Shown: positions 7,487 through 17,273, counted from the stretch's first letter. The stretch: 64,000 bases of DNA from Polynucleobacter sp. AP-Elch-400A-B2 (GCF_018688355.1 NZ_CP061317.1:938091-1002090), one strand, 5' to 3'. Numbers and translations: made by a program. Notes: generated by a model not told the origin, from the letters alone.

Positions 7487-8188
7487 CTAGGCGCACTTTC
7501 TATTGAGCGCCTGAATAAATATAGGCTCTAAGAGTTCGTGGCGATTTTTATCCCCCACGGTATTCTCAAACTCTGGATTAGTAGCTGGATAGCCAATAAT
7601 CAGAGGATTTTGGTCAATCAGGCCATTTTCAAGCTCCTCTTGCAGAACTTCTGGGTAGCGCGTCTTTACGCGAACTGTATTTTCATCGGCCAGGCCGATA
7701 ACCCCAGGATGAAGGCGAATAAATCCCTCGTCTACCAAAATGGGAATGCGCTGTGTATCCCTGTTTTTGCTCAAGTAATGGATGAGATGCACTTGCTCAA
7801 CTGGTGGAATCAGGGCGTCTAGGAATATGAGGTCGGGGGAAATTGAAACTGCCTTCATTAGACCCTCAAGGCTATCAACAGATACTTCCATATCCACCTT
7901 TAGCTGCCAGCATTGAATGGATTCGATTAATTCATGGCTATTTTCAGCCCTTCTGAATATCCCCATGGCAATGCAGTTTTGAGTAGTCTTTTGGCGCATT
8001 GCTCTTTTACGACGAGCAAGTTGCTGCTCTAGAGAGCTTGCCAAGATGCGCCGGTGACCCCCACGCGTCTTCCAGGCGATTAATTCACCTAATTCAACCA
8101 TTTTCTGGACTGTGCCAAGTGATACCTGTAGCACTTTTGCGCTTTGACGGGTGCTTAGATATTCCAATTCTGGGGTAATCGCTTTCAT
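7487..8188 (-). CDS. HTH regulator with degenerate receiver-like domain
   Basis: 233 residues. The N-terminus (about 10-65) is an excisionase/BldC-type helix-turn-helix: LSTRQSAKVLQVSLGTVQK, then a wing with WKTRGGHRRI. The middle (about 75-200) resembles a response-regulator receiver. PDLIFLDALIPP matches the strand holding the phosphoacceptor aspartate, but the paired acidic residues expected on the first strand (CIAMGIFRRAE here) and the Thr/Ser before the last strand are absent. It is therefore probably a pseudo-receiver that does not follow normal phosphorelay. No kinase is nearby. It is divergent from sucA and could control it, which is unproven. Confidence 0.72.
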   Translation of the reverse strand: MKAITPELEYLSTRQSAKVLQVSLGTVQKMVELGELIAWKTRGGHRRILASSLEQQLARRKRAMRQKTTQNCIAMGIFRRAENSHELIESIQCWQLKVDMEVSVDSLEGLMKAVSISPDLIFLDALIPPVEQVHLIHYLSKNRDTQRIPILVDEGFIRLHPGVIGLADENTVRVKTRYPEVLQEELENGLIDQNPLIIGYPATNPEFENTVGDKNRHELLEPIFIQALNRKCA

Positions 8189-8325
8189 ATGTCCCTAATC
8201 TCATTAATTTATTTGGAGATTTAGAGAATACGAATCAAGTCTGGGGGAATCTGTCAGGCATGGTTTAAATCAGAGTAGGAAAATTCTTATTCAGCCCTTA
8301 AAAAGTGAGGATTGCCTTGAAAGCC

Positions 8326-8337
8326 CCCTAATTAGGG
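8326..8337. promoter_or_regulatory. Palindrome between the HTH regulator and sucA, candidate operator
   Basis: CCCTAATTAGGG is a perfect 12-base palindrome in the 298-base gap (8189-8486) shared by the regulator and sucA. The rest of this gap holds a short hairpin, CGGG-AAA-CCCG, at about 8460-8470, next to the sucA SD. I found no convincing -35/-10 pair for sucA. Confidence 0.35.
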
Positions 8338-8486
8338 AAAGTCCTTTATGAATCAATGGGTAGTCGTGTTAAATTAGATAGGTTGTAAGAGTATTCGCAC
8401 AGATCAATTCGTAAAGTGGTTTAGCCGCAGAGCGAATGGTTTTAACCACAGTCTTTATTCGGGAAACCCGATGAAAGGTGAGCATC

Positions 8487-11342
8487 ATGATGCAAGATCA
8501 AAGAGATAGCTCCTATCTCTTCGGTGGAAACGCCCCTTACGTAGAGGAACTCTACGAATCCTATTTGCATGATCCAGGCTCGGTAGCTGACCATTGGCGA
8601 GATTATTTTGATAATGTGAAGCAAGTCCCAGCAGTGGATGGCTCTTCTAGATCAGACGTCGCCCATGGACCTATTGTTGCTTCCTTTGCTGAGCGAGCTA
8701 AGCAAGGCCCTATCAGAACAGTTTCTGATTCGGCTGACTCTGAGATGGGGCGCAAACGCGTTGCCGTTCAGCAGTTAATCGCCGCATATCGTAACGTTGG
8801 TAACCGCTGGGCTGATATTGATCCTTTGAAGCGAATTGAGCGCAAGGATATTCCAGAGTTAGATCCTGCTTTTTATGGCTTCACTGATGGCGATATGGAT
8901 ATCGTCTTCAATACTAGCAATACCTTCTTTGGTCGTAACGAAATGACCTTGCGTGATTTACTGCAAGCATTGCGTCAAACTTACTGTGGCACCTTGGGTG
9001 CTGAGTACATGTTCATTGCGGATCAGACCATTAAGAAATGGTGGCAAGAAAAATTAGAGTCGATTCGTTCGACTCCAAGCTTTAATATCGATGAGAAGCG
9101 CCATATTTTGGATCGCGTGACTTCAGCAGAAGGTTTAGAGCGTTATCTTCAAGCCAAGTATGTTGGTCAAAAGCGTTTCTCTCTCGAGGGTGGTGAGAGC
9201 TTCATTGCCTGTATGGATGAGTTGATTCGTGAGTCAGGTGCTAAGGGCGTTCAAGAGATTGTGATTGGTATGGCCCATCGTGGCCGACTGAATGTGCTGG
9301 TGAACGTCTTAGGAAAAATGCCTTCAGATCTTTTTGCTGAGTTTGAGCACAAAGGCCCAGAAACATTGCCTGCGGGTGATGTGAAGTATCACCAAGGGTT
9401 CTCGAGTGATATTTCTACTCCAGCCGGACCCGTCCATCTATCGCTAGCATTTAACCCCTCCCATTTAGAAATCGTGAACCCAGTAGTAGAGGGTTCTGCA
9501 CGCGCTCGTATGGAGCGCCGTGGTGATATGGTGGGTGAGCAAGTATTGCCAGTATTAGTGCATGGAGATGCGGCTATTGCAGGTCAAGGTGTGATGCAGG
9601 AAACCTTGGCAATGGCAGAGGTGCGCGGTTACTACACTGGCGGCACGATTCATATCGTGATTAATAATCAGATTGGTTTCACTACATCTGATCCTCGTGA
9701 TTTGCGTTCTAGCTTGTATTGCACAGACATCATGAAGGTGATTGATGCGCCTGTATTGCATGTGAACGGCGATGATCCTGAAGCGGTTGTTTTGGCTACC
9801 CAGCTAGCCGTTGAGTTCCGTACTCAGTTCCACAAAGATGTGGCCATTGATATTGTTTGCTTCAGAAAGCTGGGCCATAACGAGCAAGACACTCCAGCAA
9901 TGACGCAGCCGTTGATGTACAAGATCATCGCAGCTCATCCGGGTACACGTAAGTTGTATGCAGATAAATTAGAAGCTCAAGGTGTATTACCTGCCGGCAC
10001 CGGTGAATTAATGGTGAAAGAGTATCGCGCGGCCATGGATGCTGGTAAGCAGACTTCTGACCCCGTTCTCAGTAACTTCAAAGGTAAGTTTGCAGTTGAT
10101 TGGTCTCCATTTCTGAATAAGCGTTGGACCGATGAGGCGGATACTGCGATCCCATTGACTGAGTGGAAGCGCTTAGCAGAGCGAGTGTCTACTGCGAGAG
10201 AAGGATTCAAGGTGCACCCGTTGGTTGAAAAGGTCTTAAAAGATCGTTCTGCCATGGGCCGCGGTGAAACTAATGTTGACTGGGGTATGGGTGAGCATAT
10301 GGCTTTTGCATCCCTGGTGGCGAGCGGTTATCCAGTTCGCTTATCAGGCGAGGATAGTGGCCGCGGCACCTTCACTCATCGTCATGCCGTTTTGCATAAT
10401 CAAAACCGCGAAAAATGGGACACTGGGGTCTACATTCCCCTGCGCCATATCGCCAAAGATCAAGCTCCTTTCTTAGTGATTGATTCCATCCTCTCCGAAG
10501 AGGCAGTGCTGGGTTTTGAGTATGGTTACGCCGCTGCAGAGCCAAATACCCTGACTATTTGGGAAGCTCAGTTCGGTGACTTTGCAAATGGTGCTCAAGT
10601 GGTAATCGACCAATTTATCGCCTCAGGAGAAGTGAAGTGGGGTCGTGCAAACGGCCTGGTCATGATGTTGCCTCATGGCTATGAGGGTCAAGGTCCGGAG
10701 CACTCATCTGCACGTTTAGAGCGCTTTATGCAGTTATGTGCCGACACTAATATGCAAGTGATTCAGCCAACGACCGCATCGCAGATCTTCCACGTCTTGC
10801 GTCGCCAAATGATTCGTCAGTTCCGTAAGCCGCTGATCTTGATGACACCAAAATCATTGTTGCGTAATAAAGAAGCTGCTTCGCCATTGTCTGAGTTTAC
10901 AAAGGGTGGTTTTCATACCATTCTTGGGGAGCGCGATGAGAGTATCGATGGCAAAAAGGTCACTCGATTGATCATGTGTTCTGGCAAAGTCTATTACGAC
11001 TTAGCCAAAGCGCGTACCGAGAAAAAACTAGAGGATGTGGCGATTATTCGTTTGGAGCAGCTCTATCCATTCCCGCACAAAGCGTTGACTGTTGAGTTAA
11101 AGAAATATCCAAACTTGGAAGAGGTGGTGTGGTGTCAAGATGAGCCGCAAAACCAAGGCGCTTGGTTCTTTGTTCAGCACAATATTTTGGAGAATATGTC
11201 TGAGGGGATGAAGTTGGCCTATGCAGGCCGTCCAGCTTCTGCTTCACCAGCTTGTGGCTACGCTCACCTCCATCAAGAACAACAGAAGTCACTTCTGAAT
11301 GCAGCATTCGCAAAACTCAAGGGTTATGTCATTACGAAGTAA
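8487..11342 (+). CDS. sucA: 2-oxoglutarate dehydrogenase E1 component
   Basis: Thiamine-diphosphate enzyme that decarboxylates 2-oxoglutarate and passes the succinyl group to SucB, in the TCA cycle. 951 residues, full length. The N-terminal helix SYLFGGNAPYVEELYESY docks E1 on the complex. IGMAHRGRLNVL and HGDAAIAGQGVMQETLAM are the ThDP/Mg-binding region; SGEDSGRGTFTHRHAVLH belongs to the C-terminal transketolase-like half. ATG 8487 lies eight bases after AAAGG (8474-8478); GTG 8478 would overlap that SD. First gene of the sucA-sucB-lpd-zapE run. Confidence 0.98.
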   Translation: MMQDQRDSSYLFGGNAPYVEELYESYLHDPGSVADHWRDYFDNVKQVPAVDGSSRSDVAHGPIVASFAERAKQGPIRTVSDSADSEMGRKRVAVQQLIAAYRNVGNRWADIDPLKRIERKDIPELDPAFYGFTDGDMDIVFNTSNTFFGRNEMTLRDLLQALRQTYCGTLGAEYMFIADQTIKKWWQEKLESIRSTPSFNIDEKRHILDRVTSAEGLERYLQAKYVGQKRFSLEGGESFIACMDELIRESGAKGVQEIVIGMAHRGRLNVLVNVLGKMPSDLFAEFEHKGPETLPAGDVKYHQGFSSDISTPAGPVHLSLAFNPSHLEIVNPVVEGSARARMERRGDMVGEQVLPVLVHGDAAIAGQGVMQETLAMAEVRGYYTGGTIHIVINNQIGFTTSDPRDLRSSLYCTDIMKVIDAPVLHVNGDDPEAVVLATQLAVEFRTQFHKDVAIDIVCFRKLGHNEQDTPAMTQPLMYKIIAAHPGTRKLYADKLEAQGVLPAGTGELMVKEYRAAMDAGKQTSDPVLSNFKGKFAVDWSPFLNKRWTDEADTAIPLTEWKRLAERVSTAREGFKVHPLVEKVLKDRSAMGRGETNVDWGMGEHMAFASLVASGYPVRLSGEDSGRGTFTHRHAVLHNQNREKWDTGVYIPLRHIAKDQAPFLVIDSILSEEAVLGFEYGYAAAEPNTLTIWEAQFGDFANGAQVVIDQFIASGEVKWGRANGLVMMLPHGYEGQGPEHSSARLERFMQLCADTNMQVIQPTTASQIFHVLRRQMIRQFRKPLILMTPKSLLRNKEAASPLSEFTKGGFHTILGERDESIDGKKVTRLIMCSGKVYYDLAKARTEKKLEDVAIIRLEQLYPFPHKALTVELKKYPNLEEVVWCQDEPQNQGAWFFVQHNILENMSEGMKLAYAGRPASASPACGYAHLHQEQQKSLLNAAFAKLKGYVITK

Positions 11343-11384
11343 TCGTAGACCTCACTCACATATAAATACTAAACAGGATTAATC

Positions 11385-12593
11385 ATGGCTATTTTTGAAG
11401 TTAAAGTTCCCCAGCTCTCAGAGTCAGTAGCAGAAGCTACTTTGTTGCAATGGAAAAAGAAAGTTGGCGATGCTGTCGGTCAAGATGAGATCTTGATTGA
11501 AATTGAGACTGACAAAGTTGTACTGGAAGTTCCTTCACCGTCTGCTGGCGTGGTTACAGAAATCCTGATTGCTGATGGTGGCACAGTAATTGCTGAGCAA
11601 TTGATTGCGAAAATTGATAGTACAGCTGTTGCTGCTGCAGCTCCTGCAGCTGCTGCACCGGCACCTGCAGCCGCTCCAGCTGCTGCGCCAGCTAAAGCTG
11701 CGCCCGCAGCAAAATCAACTGGCGCTGCTGCCGCACCTTCTGCAGCAAAAATTTTGGCTGAAAACAATATGACCGCTGGCCAAGTTGCAGGCTCTGGTCG
11801 TGATGGTCGCGTTACTAAAGGTGATGCGCTCAATGCTGTTGCCGGGGGTTCATCTTCAGCTGTATTGCCAAGTGCACCAATTCTGTCGGGTAACCGTCCA
11901 GAAGAGCGTGTGCCAATGAGCCGCTTGCGTGCCCGTATTGCTGAGCGTTTACTCGAGTCTCAAGCAAACAACGCAATTTTGACTACTTTTAACGAAGTCA
12001 ACATGGCTCCAGTCATTGCTATGCGTAATAAGTACAAAGATCAGTTTGAAAAAGTGCATGGCGTGAAGTTAGGCTTTATGTCCTTCTTTGTTAAAGCGGC
12101 TACCCATGCATTGAAGAAGTTCCCATTACTGAATGCATCTGTTGATGGCAATGACATCGTATATCACGGTTACTTTGACATCGGCATTGCAGTGAGCTCA
12201 CCGCGTGGCTTGGTAGTTCCAATTCTGCGTGATGTGGATCAAATGAATTTAGCTGACATCGAGAAAAAGATTGCGGAGTTTGGTGCAAAAGCTCGCGATG
12301 GTAAGTTGTCATTAGAAGACTTAACCGGCGGAACATTCTCCATCTCTAATGGTGGTGTGTTTGGTTCGATGCTTTCTACCCCAATCATTAACCCTCCACA
12401 GTCTGCGATCTTAGGCATTCATGCAACTAAAGAGCGTGCAGTGGTTGAGAACGGTCAAATCGTGATTCGTCCGATTAACTACCTAGCTTTGTCATATGAC
12501 CACCGCATTATTGACGGTCGTGAGGCAGTGCTTGGTTTAGTCGCCATGAAAGATGCATTGGAAGATCCTTCACGTCTTCTCCTCGACCTTTAA
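11385..12593 (+). CDS. sucB: Dihydrolipoyllysine succinyltransferase (E2o)
   Basis: Core of the 2-oxoglutarate dehydrogenase complex. 402 residues in order: one lipoyl domain (1-76) with the lipoylated lysine in EIETDKVVLEVPSP, an Ala/Pro linker (about 84-118), the E1/E3-binding domain (SAAKILAENNMTAGQV...), a short linker, and the catalytic acyltransferase domain with SYDHRIIDGREAV, which holds the active His and Asp. AGGA precedes the ATG. 42 bases after sucA and 11 before lpd. Confidence 0.98.
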   Translation: MAIFEVKVPQLSESVAEATLLQWKKKVGDAVGQDEILIEIETDKVVLEVPSPSAGVVTEILIADGGTVIAEQLIAKIDSTAVAAAAPAAAAPAPAAAPAAAPAKAAPAAKSTGAAAAPSAAKILAENNMTAGQVAGSGRDGRVTKGDALNAVAGGSSSAVLPSAPILSGNRPEERVPMSRLRARIAERLLESQANNAILTTFNEVNMAPVIAMRNKYKDQFEKVHGVKLGFMSFFVKAATHALKKFPLLNASVDGNDIVYHGYFDIGIAVSSPRGLVVPILRDVDQMNLADIEKKIAEFGAKARDGKLSLEDLTGGTFSISNGGVFGSMLSTPIINPPQSAILGIHATKERAVVENGQIVIRPINYLALSYDHRIIDGREAVLGLVAMKDALEDPSRLLLDL

Positions 12594-12604
12594 GAGAGAA
12601 GAGC

Positions 12605-14041
12605 ATGAGCCAATCATTTGACGTAGTAGTAATCGGCGGTGGCCCTGGTGGTTACATCGCTGCGATTCGTGCGGCGCAACTCGGCTTTAAGGTTGCCTGC
12701 GCTGAATCAAATTCTTTTGACGATCCAAAGGGTGAAATACGCCTTGGCGGAACTTGCTTGAACGTCGGCTGTATTCCTTCTAAAGCCTTGCTTGCCTCTT
12801 CTGAAGAGTTTGAGAAAGTTAGTCATCACCTAGCAGACCACGGCATTACCGTTGGATCAGTGAAGTTAGATTCCGGCAAGATGATTGCTCGTAAAGATGC
12901 GATTGTGACCAAGATGACTGCTGGTATTCAGTTCTTGTTTCGTAAAAACAAAATTACCTTATTAAAAGGCCATGCGTCTTTTGAAGGTAAGGGTACTGAT
13001 GGTTATCAAGTCAAAATTAACGGTAAAGATAAAGAAGTGATTACCGCTAAAAACGTGATCATTGCTACTGGATCTAAAGCGCGTCATTTGCCAGGCATTC
13101 CTGTTGATAACGTGTTGATAAGCGATAACGAAGGAGGTCTCAAGTTTGATTCCATTCCGAAGAAGCTTGGCGTCATTGGTGCTGGTGTAATCGGCCTGGA
13201 GCTCGGATCTGTATGGCGCCGTGTTGGTTCTGATGTGACGATTCTGGAGGCGCTCCCCACTTTCTTGGGTGCATGTGATCAAGGTATTGCAAAAGAAGCA
13301 CACAAGATCTTCATCAAGCAAGGCCTCAAGATGAATATGGGCGTCAAAATTGGTGAAGTTAAGGCAGATAAAAAAGGTGTTGTAGTTAACTACACTGATA
13401 GCGAAGGCAAGGCTCAGAAGTTGGAGTGCGATCGTTTAATCGTTTCTGTTGGCAGGGTTCCCAATACGGACAAACTAGGTCTCGATAAGATCGGTCTAAA
13501 AGTGGATGAGCGTGGGTTTATTCCAGTTGATGACCATACTTGTGCAACAGCAGCGCCTGGCGTTTACGCTGTGGGTGATGTCGTGCGTGGGCCGATGTTG
13601 GCTCATAAAGCTGAAGACGAAGGTGTGCTCGTTGCTGAAATTATTGCTGGTCAAAAACCACATATTGATTACAACTGTATCCCTTGGGTGATTTATACCG
13701 ATCCTGAAATTGCTTGGGTTGGTAGAACTGAAGAGCAGCTTAAGCAGGCTGGTATTGCTTATAAAGCAGGACAGTTCCCATTCGCAGCGAACGGTCGTGC
13801 CCTAGGCATGGATCGTGCTGATGGTTTTGTCAAAGTATTGGCCGATGAAAAAACAGATGAAATCTTGGGCGTTCACATCATTGGACCGAATGCTTCTGAC
13901 TTAATTGCTGAAGCGGCCGTAGCAATGGAATTTAAAGCAGCAGCAGAAGATATTGCACGTATCTGTCATCCACATCCAAGTCTATCGGAAGTGGTTCGCG
14001 AGGCAGCATTAGCGACGGATAAACGTGCATTAAACATGTAA
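12605..14041 (+). CDS. lpdA: Dihydrolipoyl dehydrogenase (E3)
   Basis: FAD enzyme that reoxidises the lipoyl groups of SucB with NAD. 478 residues: N-terminal FAD motif VVVIGGGPGGYIAA (7-20), redox-active disulfide GGTCLNVGCIPSK with Cys51 and Cys56, NAD-binding GAGVIGLELGSVW, and the C-terminal dimer interface with HPHPSLSEVVREA carrying the catalytic His. Its position inside the operon suggests an E3 dedicated to 2-oxoglutarate dehydrogenase. It stops at TAA directly before the zapE start. Confidence 0.98.
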   Translation: MSQSFDVVVIGGGPGGYIAAIRAAQLGFKVACAESNSFDDPKGEIRLGGTCLNVGCIPSKALLASSEEFEKVSHHLADHGITVGSVKLDSGKMIARKDAIVTKMTAGIQFLFRKNKITLLKGHASFEGKGTDGYQVKINGKDKEVITAKNVIIATGSKARHLPGIPVDNVLISDNEGGLKFDSIPKKLGVIGAGVIGLELGSVWRRVGSDVTILEALPTFLGACDQGIAKEAHKIFIKQGLKMNMGVKIGEVKADKKGVVVNYTDSEGKAQKLECDRLIVSVGRVPNTDKLGLDKIGLKVDERGFIPVDDHTCATAAPGVYAVGDVVRGPMLAHKAEDEGVLVAEIIAGQKPHIDYNCIPWVIYTDPEIAWVGRTEEQLKQAGIAYKAGQFPFAANGRALGMDRADGFVKVLADEKTDEILGVHIIGPNASDLIAEAAVAMEFKAAAEDIARICHPHPSLSEVVREAALATDKRALNM

Positions 14042-15145
14042 TTGAAAGCATTAGAGTACTACCATCAAGAGTTAAAGGCGCGCGGGTATCAAAGCGATCC
14101 CGCGCAGCTCGCTGCTATTGAGCGTTTGCAGCGCTGCGAAGATGAGTGGGTTGCTTACAAAGAAATTCGCAACAGTGGTTTAAAAAAGAAACTCTTTAAA
14201 CCAAAACTCCCTCGTGGCGTCTACTTATGGGGCGGAGTCGGTCGCGGCAAATCCTTTTTGATGGATATCTTTTTTGCTGCATCCCCTCTAGAGAAAAAGA
14301 TCCGTATTCATTTTCATGAATTTATGCGAGAAGTGCATCGCGAGCTTCATGAGCTCTCTGGTATGGCAGATCCACTGGATGAACTTGCCAAAAGAATTGC
14401 CAATAGATACCGGCTCATCTGTTTTGATGAGTTTCATATTAATGACATTGCCGATGCCATGATTTTGTATCGCTTGCTGAGCGCACTCTTTGAAGATCGC
14501 GTCCAGTTTGTGATGACCTCAAATTATCAGCCTAACCAGCTTTATCCCAACGGCTTGCATCGCGATCGCTTGCTGCCGGCTATTAAGCTATTGGAGGAGC
14601 AGCTTGATGTCATGAATGTCGATGCTGGCAATGACTATCGCCGCGTGCAGATGGCTCAAGTTGAGGCTTACCTGACACCAGTTAATGCCGCAAACCATGC
14701 GATCTTGATGCAGATGTTTAAAGGCTTAATTGGTAATGAAAAAGAGACTGCCCGTCCAGTACTGCGGATTGAATCTCGAGAGCTAAGGCCCGTACATATG
14801 GCCGAAGGGGTGGTTTGGTTTGATTTTCAAACACTGTGCTGTGGCCCAAGGTCACAAAACGACTATTTGGAGATTGCTAAGCTGTTTCATACGGTAATTT
14901 TGTCTGGGGTGCCTTATATGCCCCCCAGAATGACCAATGAAGCTCGCCGCTTTATTTGGCTGATTGACGTTCTCTATGACCATAAAATCAAACTAATCAT
15001 CTCTGCAGAGGTCCCGGCGGCCGATTTATATACCGAGGGCCAGATTACCAGTGAGTTCTCCAGAACGGTTTCTCGTTTAATTGAGATGCAGTCTCGTGAT
15101 TACCTGGATGCACCTCGCCGGGTAATTGATACCAGCTTGACCTAA
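14042..15145 (+). CDS. zapE: Cell division AAA-type ATPase ZapE (AFG1-like)
   Basis: 367-residue P-loop ATPase of the AFG1/ZapE family; E. coli ZapE acts at the Z-ring. Walker A is GGVGRGKS (64-71), Walker B is LICFDEFH, and MTSNYQPNQLYPNGLHRD is the sensor region. The start is a TTG immediately after the lpdA stop, without an SD, so translation is probably coupled; the next ATG would remove the Walker A region. It is the fourth member of the suc operon. Confidence 0.92.
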   Translation: MKALEYYHQELKARGYQSDPAQLAAIERLQRCEDEWVAYKEIRNSGLKKKLFKPKLPRGVYLWGGVGRGKSFLMDIFFAASPLEKKIRIHFHEFMREVHRELHELSGMADPLDELAKRIANRYRLICFDEFHINDIADAMILYRLLSALFEDRVQFVMTSNYQPNQLYPNGLHRDRLLPAIKLLEEQLDVMNVDAGNDYRRVQMAQVEAYLTPVNAANHAILMQMFKGLIGNEKETARPVLRIESRELRPVHMAEGVVWFDFQTLCCGPRSQNDYLEIAKLFHTVILSGVPYMPPRMTNEARRFIWLIDVLYDHKIKLIISAEVPAADLYTEGQITSEFSRTVSRLIEMQSRDYLDAPRRVIDTSLT

Positions 15146-15154
15146 AATAGGGTG

Positions 15155-16003
15155 ATGACTAGCAATTCCAGCCTAAACGCAGATTTACACTGCCACTCCG
15201 TTGTTTCTGATGGCACGCTCACGCCTGAGCAGTTGGCTGAACGCGCCTATGCTAACGGAGTGCGTTTATGGGCATTGACCGATCATGATGAGCTGGGTGG
15301 CCAAGCGAGGGCACAGATTGCTGCAAGCGCACTGGGTATGGACTATTTACCTGGGGTCGAGATTTCGGTAACTTGGATGGGGCAAACCATCCATATCGTT
15401 GGCCTAGGCATTGATGCTAGCCATACAGGGATTCTAGAGGGCTTGCGTCGCACTCGCGAAGGACGCGGTAATCGCGCGAAGCAGATGGCCGAACAATTAT
15501 TGAAAGCTGGGATACCTGGTGCCTATGAAGGTGCATTGCTTTTTGCGGGTAACCAAGAACTGATTTCTCGTACCCACTTTGCACGCTTTCTGGTGGAGCA
15601 GGGCATTTGCAAAGATACTGACCAGGTCTTTAAAAGATATCTGGTGGAAGACAAGCCGGGTTATGTGCCGCACCTCTGGGCAACACTAGATGATGCGGTT
15701 GCCTGGATTAAAAGGGCGGGGGGTGCTGCTGTGATTGCGCATCCTGGCCGTTACAAACTGAACGCTATGCAGATGGATGAACTCTACAAGCACTTTAAAG
15801 AAATCGGCGGCATGGCCATTGAAGTCATTACTGGCAGTCATAGTCCGAATCAATATCAAACCTATGGCAAGATTGCTCAGCATTATGGATTTTTAGCTTC
15901 TCGTGGGTCCGATTTTCATGACCCAGAGGAAAGTTATATTGACCTTGGTACCTTGCCACATTTGCCGGATCATTTGACTCCAGTATGGTCGCTGTTTCAT
16001 TAA
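15155..16003 (+). CDS. PHP-domain phosphatase (RNase AM / nucleoside bisphosphate phosphatase type)
   Basis: 282-residue PHP-domain protein of the YciV/Cv1693 group. Members act as 3',5'-nucleoside bisphosphate phosphatases or as the 5'-3' exonuclease RNase AM. Metal-binding motifs are visible: DLHCHSVVSDG, LTDHDE, GVEIS, IAHPGRY and the terminal RGSDFHDP. Nine bases after zapE and just before trpS, a neighbourhood (often called trpH) known in other proteobacteria. ATG 15155 is chosen over the adjacent GTG 15152. Confidence 0.87.
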   Translation: MTSNSSLNADLHCHSVVSDGTLTPEQLAERAYANGVRLWALTDHDELGGQARAQIAASALGMDYLPGVEISVTWMGQTIHIVGLGIDASHTGILEGLRRTREGRGNRAKQMAEQLLKAGIPGAYEGALLFAGNQELISRTHFARFLVEQGICKDTDQVFKRYLVEDKPGYVPHLWATLDDAVAWIKRAGGAAVIAHPGRYKLNAMQMDELYKHFKEIGGMAIEVITGSHSPNQYQTYGKIAQHYGFLASRGSDFHDPEESYIDLGTLPHLPDHLTPVWSLFH

Positions 16004-16054
16004 GCGGCCTTTACACTCAACCTAATTAATTACCCTTAAAGAATAAAGATCAAG

Positions 16055-17257
16055 ATGTTTGCAGAACGTGTTCTCTCTGGCATGCGACCAACAGGTAGCT
16101 TGCACCTCGGCCATTACCATGGTGTTTTAAAGAACTGGGTTCGCTTACAGTCCGAGTATCCCTGCTACTTTTTTGTCGCAGACTGGCACGCCTTAACTAC
16201 CCATTACGAAACTCCAGATGTGATCGAGAAATCGGTTTGGGATATGGTGATTGACTGGTTAGCATGTGGTGTAGATCCGAACCAAGCAACTTTATTTATC
16301 CAGAGCAAAGTGCCGGAGCATGCAGAGCTATTTCTATTGCTGGCGATGGGTACTCCTTTGGGTTGGTTGGAGCGCGTGCCAACGTATAAAGATCAAATCG
16401 AAAAACTCAAAGAGAAAGATTTACAGACTTACGGTTTCTTGGGTTACCCCTTGTTGCAAGCTGCTGATATTTTGATGTACCGCGCTCAGTTTGTGCCGGT
16501 GGGCGAAGATCAAGTGCCACACGTGGAGATGACTCGTGAAGTTGCGCGTCGTTTTAACTATCTCTATGGACGCGAGCCTGGCTTTGAAGAGAAAGCCTTG
16601 GAGGCGGTTAAAAAATTGGGTAGTAAGCGCGCCAAAATGTATGCTGAATTGCGTATCGCTTTTCAGGAGCGGGGCGATGAAGAAGCTCTAGAGCAAGCTC
16701 AAGCACTATTACAAGAAGCGCAAAGTTTGTCGATGGCTGATCGCGAGAGACTGTTTGGTTTCTTAGAAGGTGCTCGCAAAATTATTCTGCCAGAACCACA
16801 AGCTTTGTTAACTTCGGCTTCCCGCATGCCGGGTATCGATGGACAGAAGATGTCCAAGTCTTACGGTAATACGATTAGCATTCGCGAAAAACCTGAAGAA
16901 GTGATTCGCTCAATCCGCACTATGCCAACCGATCCTGCCAGGGTGCGTAGAACTGATCCAGGTGATCCTGCGCGTTGTCCTGTGTGGCAACTTCATACGG
17001 TGTACTCGAACGAAGACACCAAAACTTGGGTTCAAAAAGAATGCCAATCTGCAGGTATCGGTTGCTTAGAGTGCAAGCAGCCTGTAATTGATGCCATTCT
17101 TGCCGAACAGCAGCCCATGTTTGAGCGCGCCCAGAAATACTTGGATGACCCAAGCTTATTGCGCTCCATCATTGCTGATGGTTCCGATAAAGCGCGTAAG
17201 GTTGCTCAAGAAACCATGCGCGAGGTCCGAGAGTCCATGGGCTTGGCTTACGACTGA
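16055..17257 (+). CDS. trpS: Tryptophanyl-tRNA synthetase
   Basis: Class I synthetase that charges tRNA-Trp. HIGH-type motif TGSLHLGHYHG (about 13-23) and KMSKSYGN before the C-terminal part. 400 residues, about 65 more than E. coli TrpS; the extra material is a helical insert (EALEQAQALLQEAQSLSMAD region) ahead of KMSKS, which I recall from other betaproteobacterial TrpS proteins. The conserved CxxC-like GIGCLECKQ segment lies near the C-terminus. Confidence 0.96.
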   Translation: MFAERVLSGMRPTGSLHLGHYHGVLKNWVRLQSEYPCYFFVADWHALTTHYETPDVIEKSVWDMVIDWLACGVDPNQATLFIQSKVPEHAELFLLLAMGTPLGWLERVPTYKDQIEKLKEKDLQTYGFLGYPLLQAADILMYRAQFVPVGEDQVPHVEMTREVARRFNYLYGREPGFEEKALEAVKKLGSKRAKMYAELRIAFQERGDEEALEQAQALLQEAQSLSMADRERLFGFLEGARKIILPEPQALLTSASRMPGIDGQKMSKSYGNTISIREKPEEVIRSIRTMPTDPARVRRTDPGDPARCPVWQLHTVYSNEDTKTWVQKECQSAGIGCLECKQPVIDAILAEQQPMFERAQKYLDDPSLLRSIIADGSDKARKVAQETMREVRESMGLAYD

Positions 17258-17273
17258 GGCAATCTTGACTGCA

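Noticed and set aside
11480..11833. 117-residue Ala-rich minus-strand frame inside sucB
   Set aside because: It is the complement of the Ala/Pro linker of SucB; composition alone keeps the frame open.
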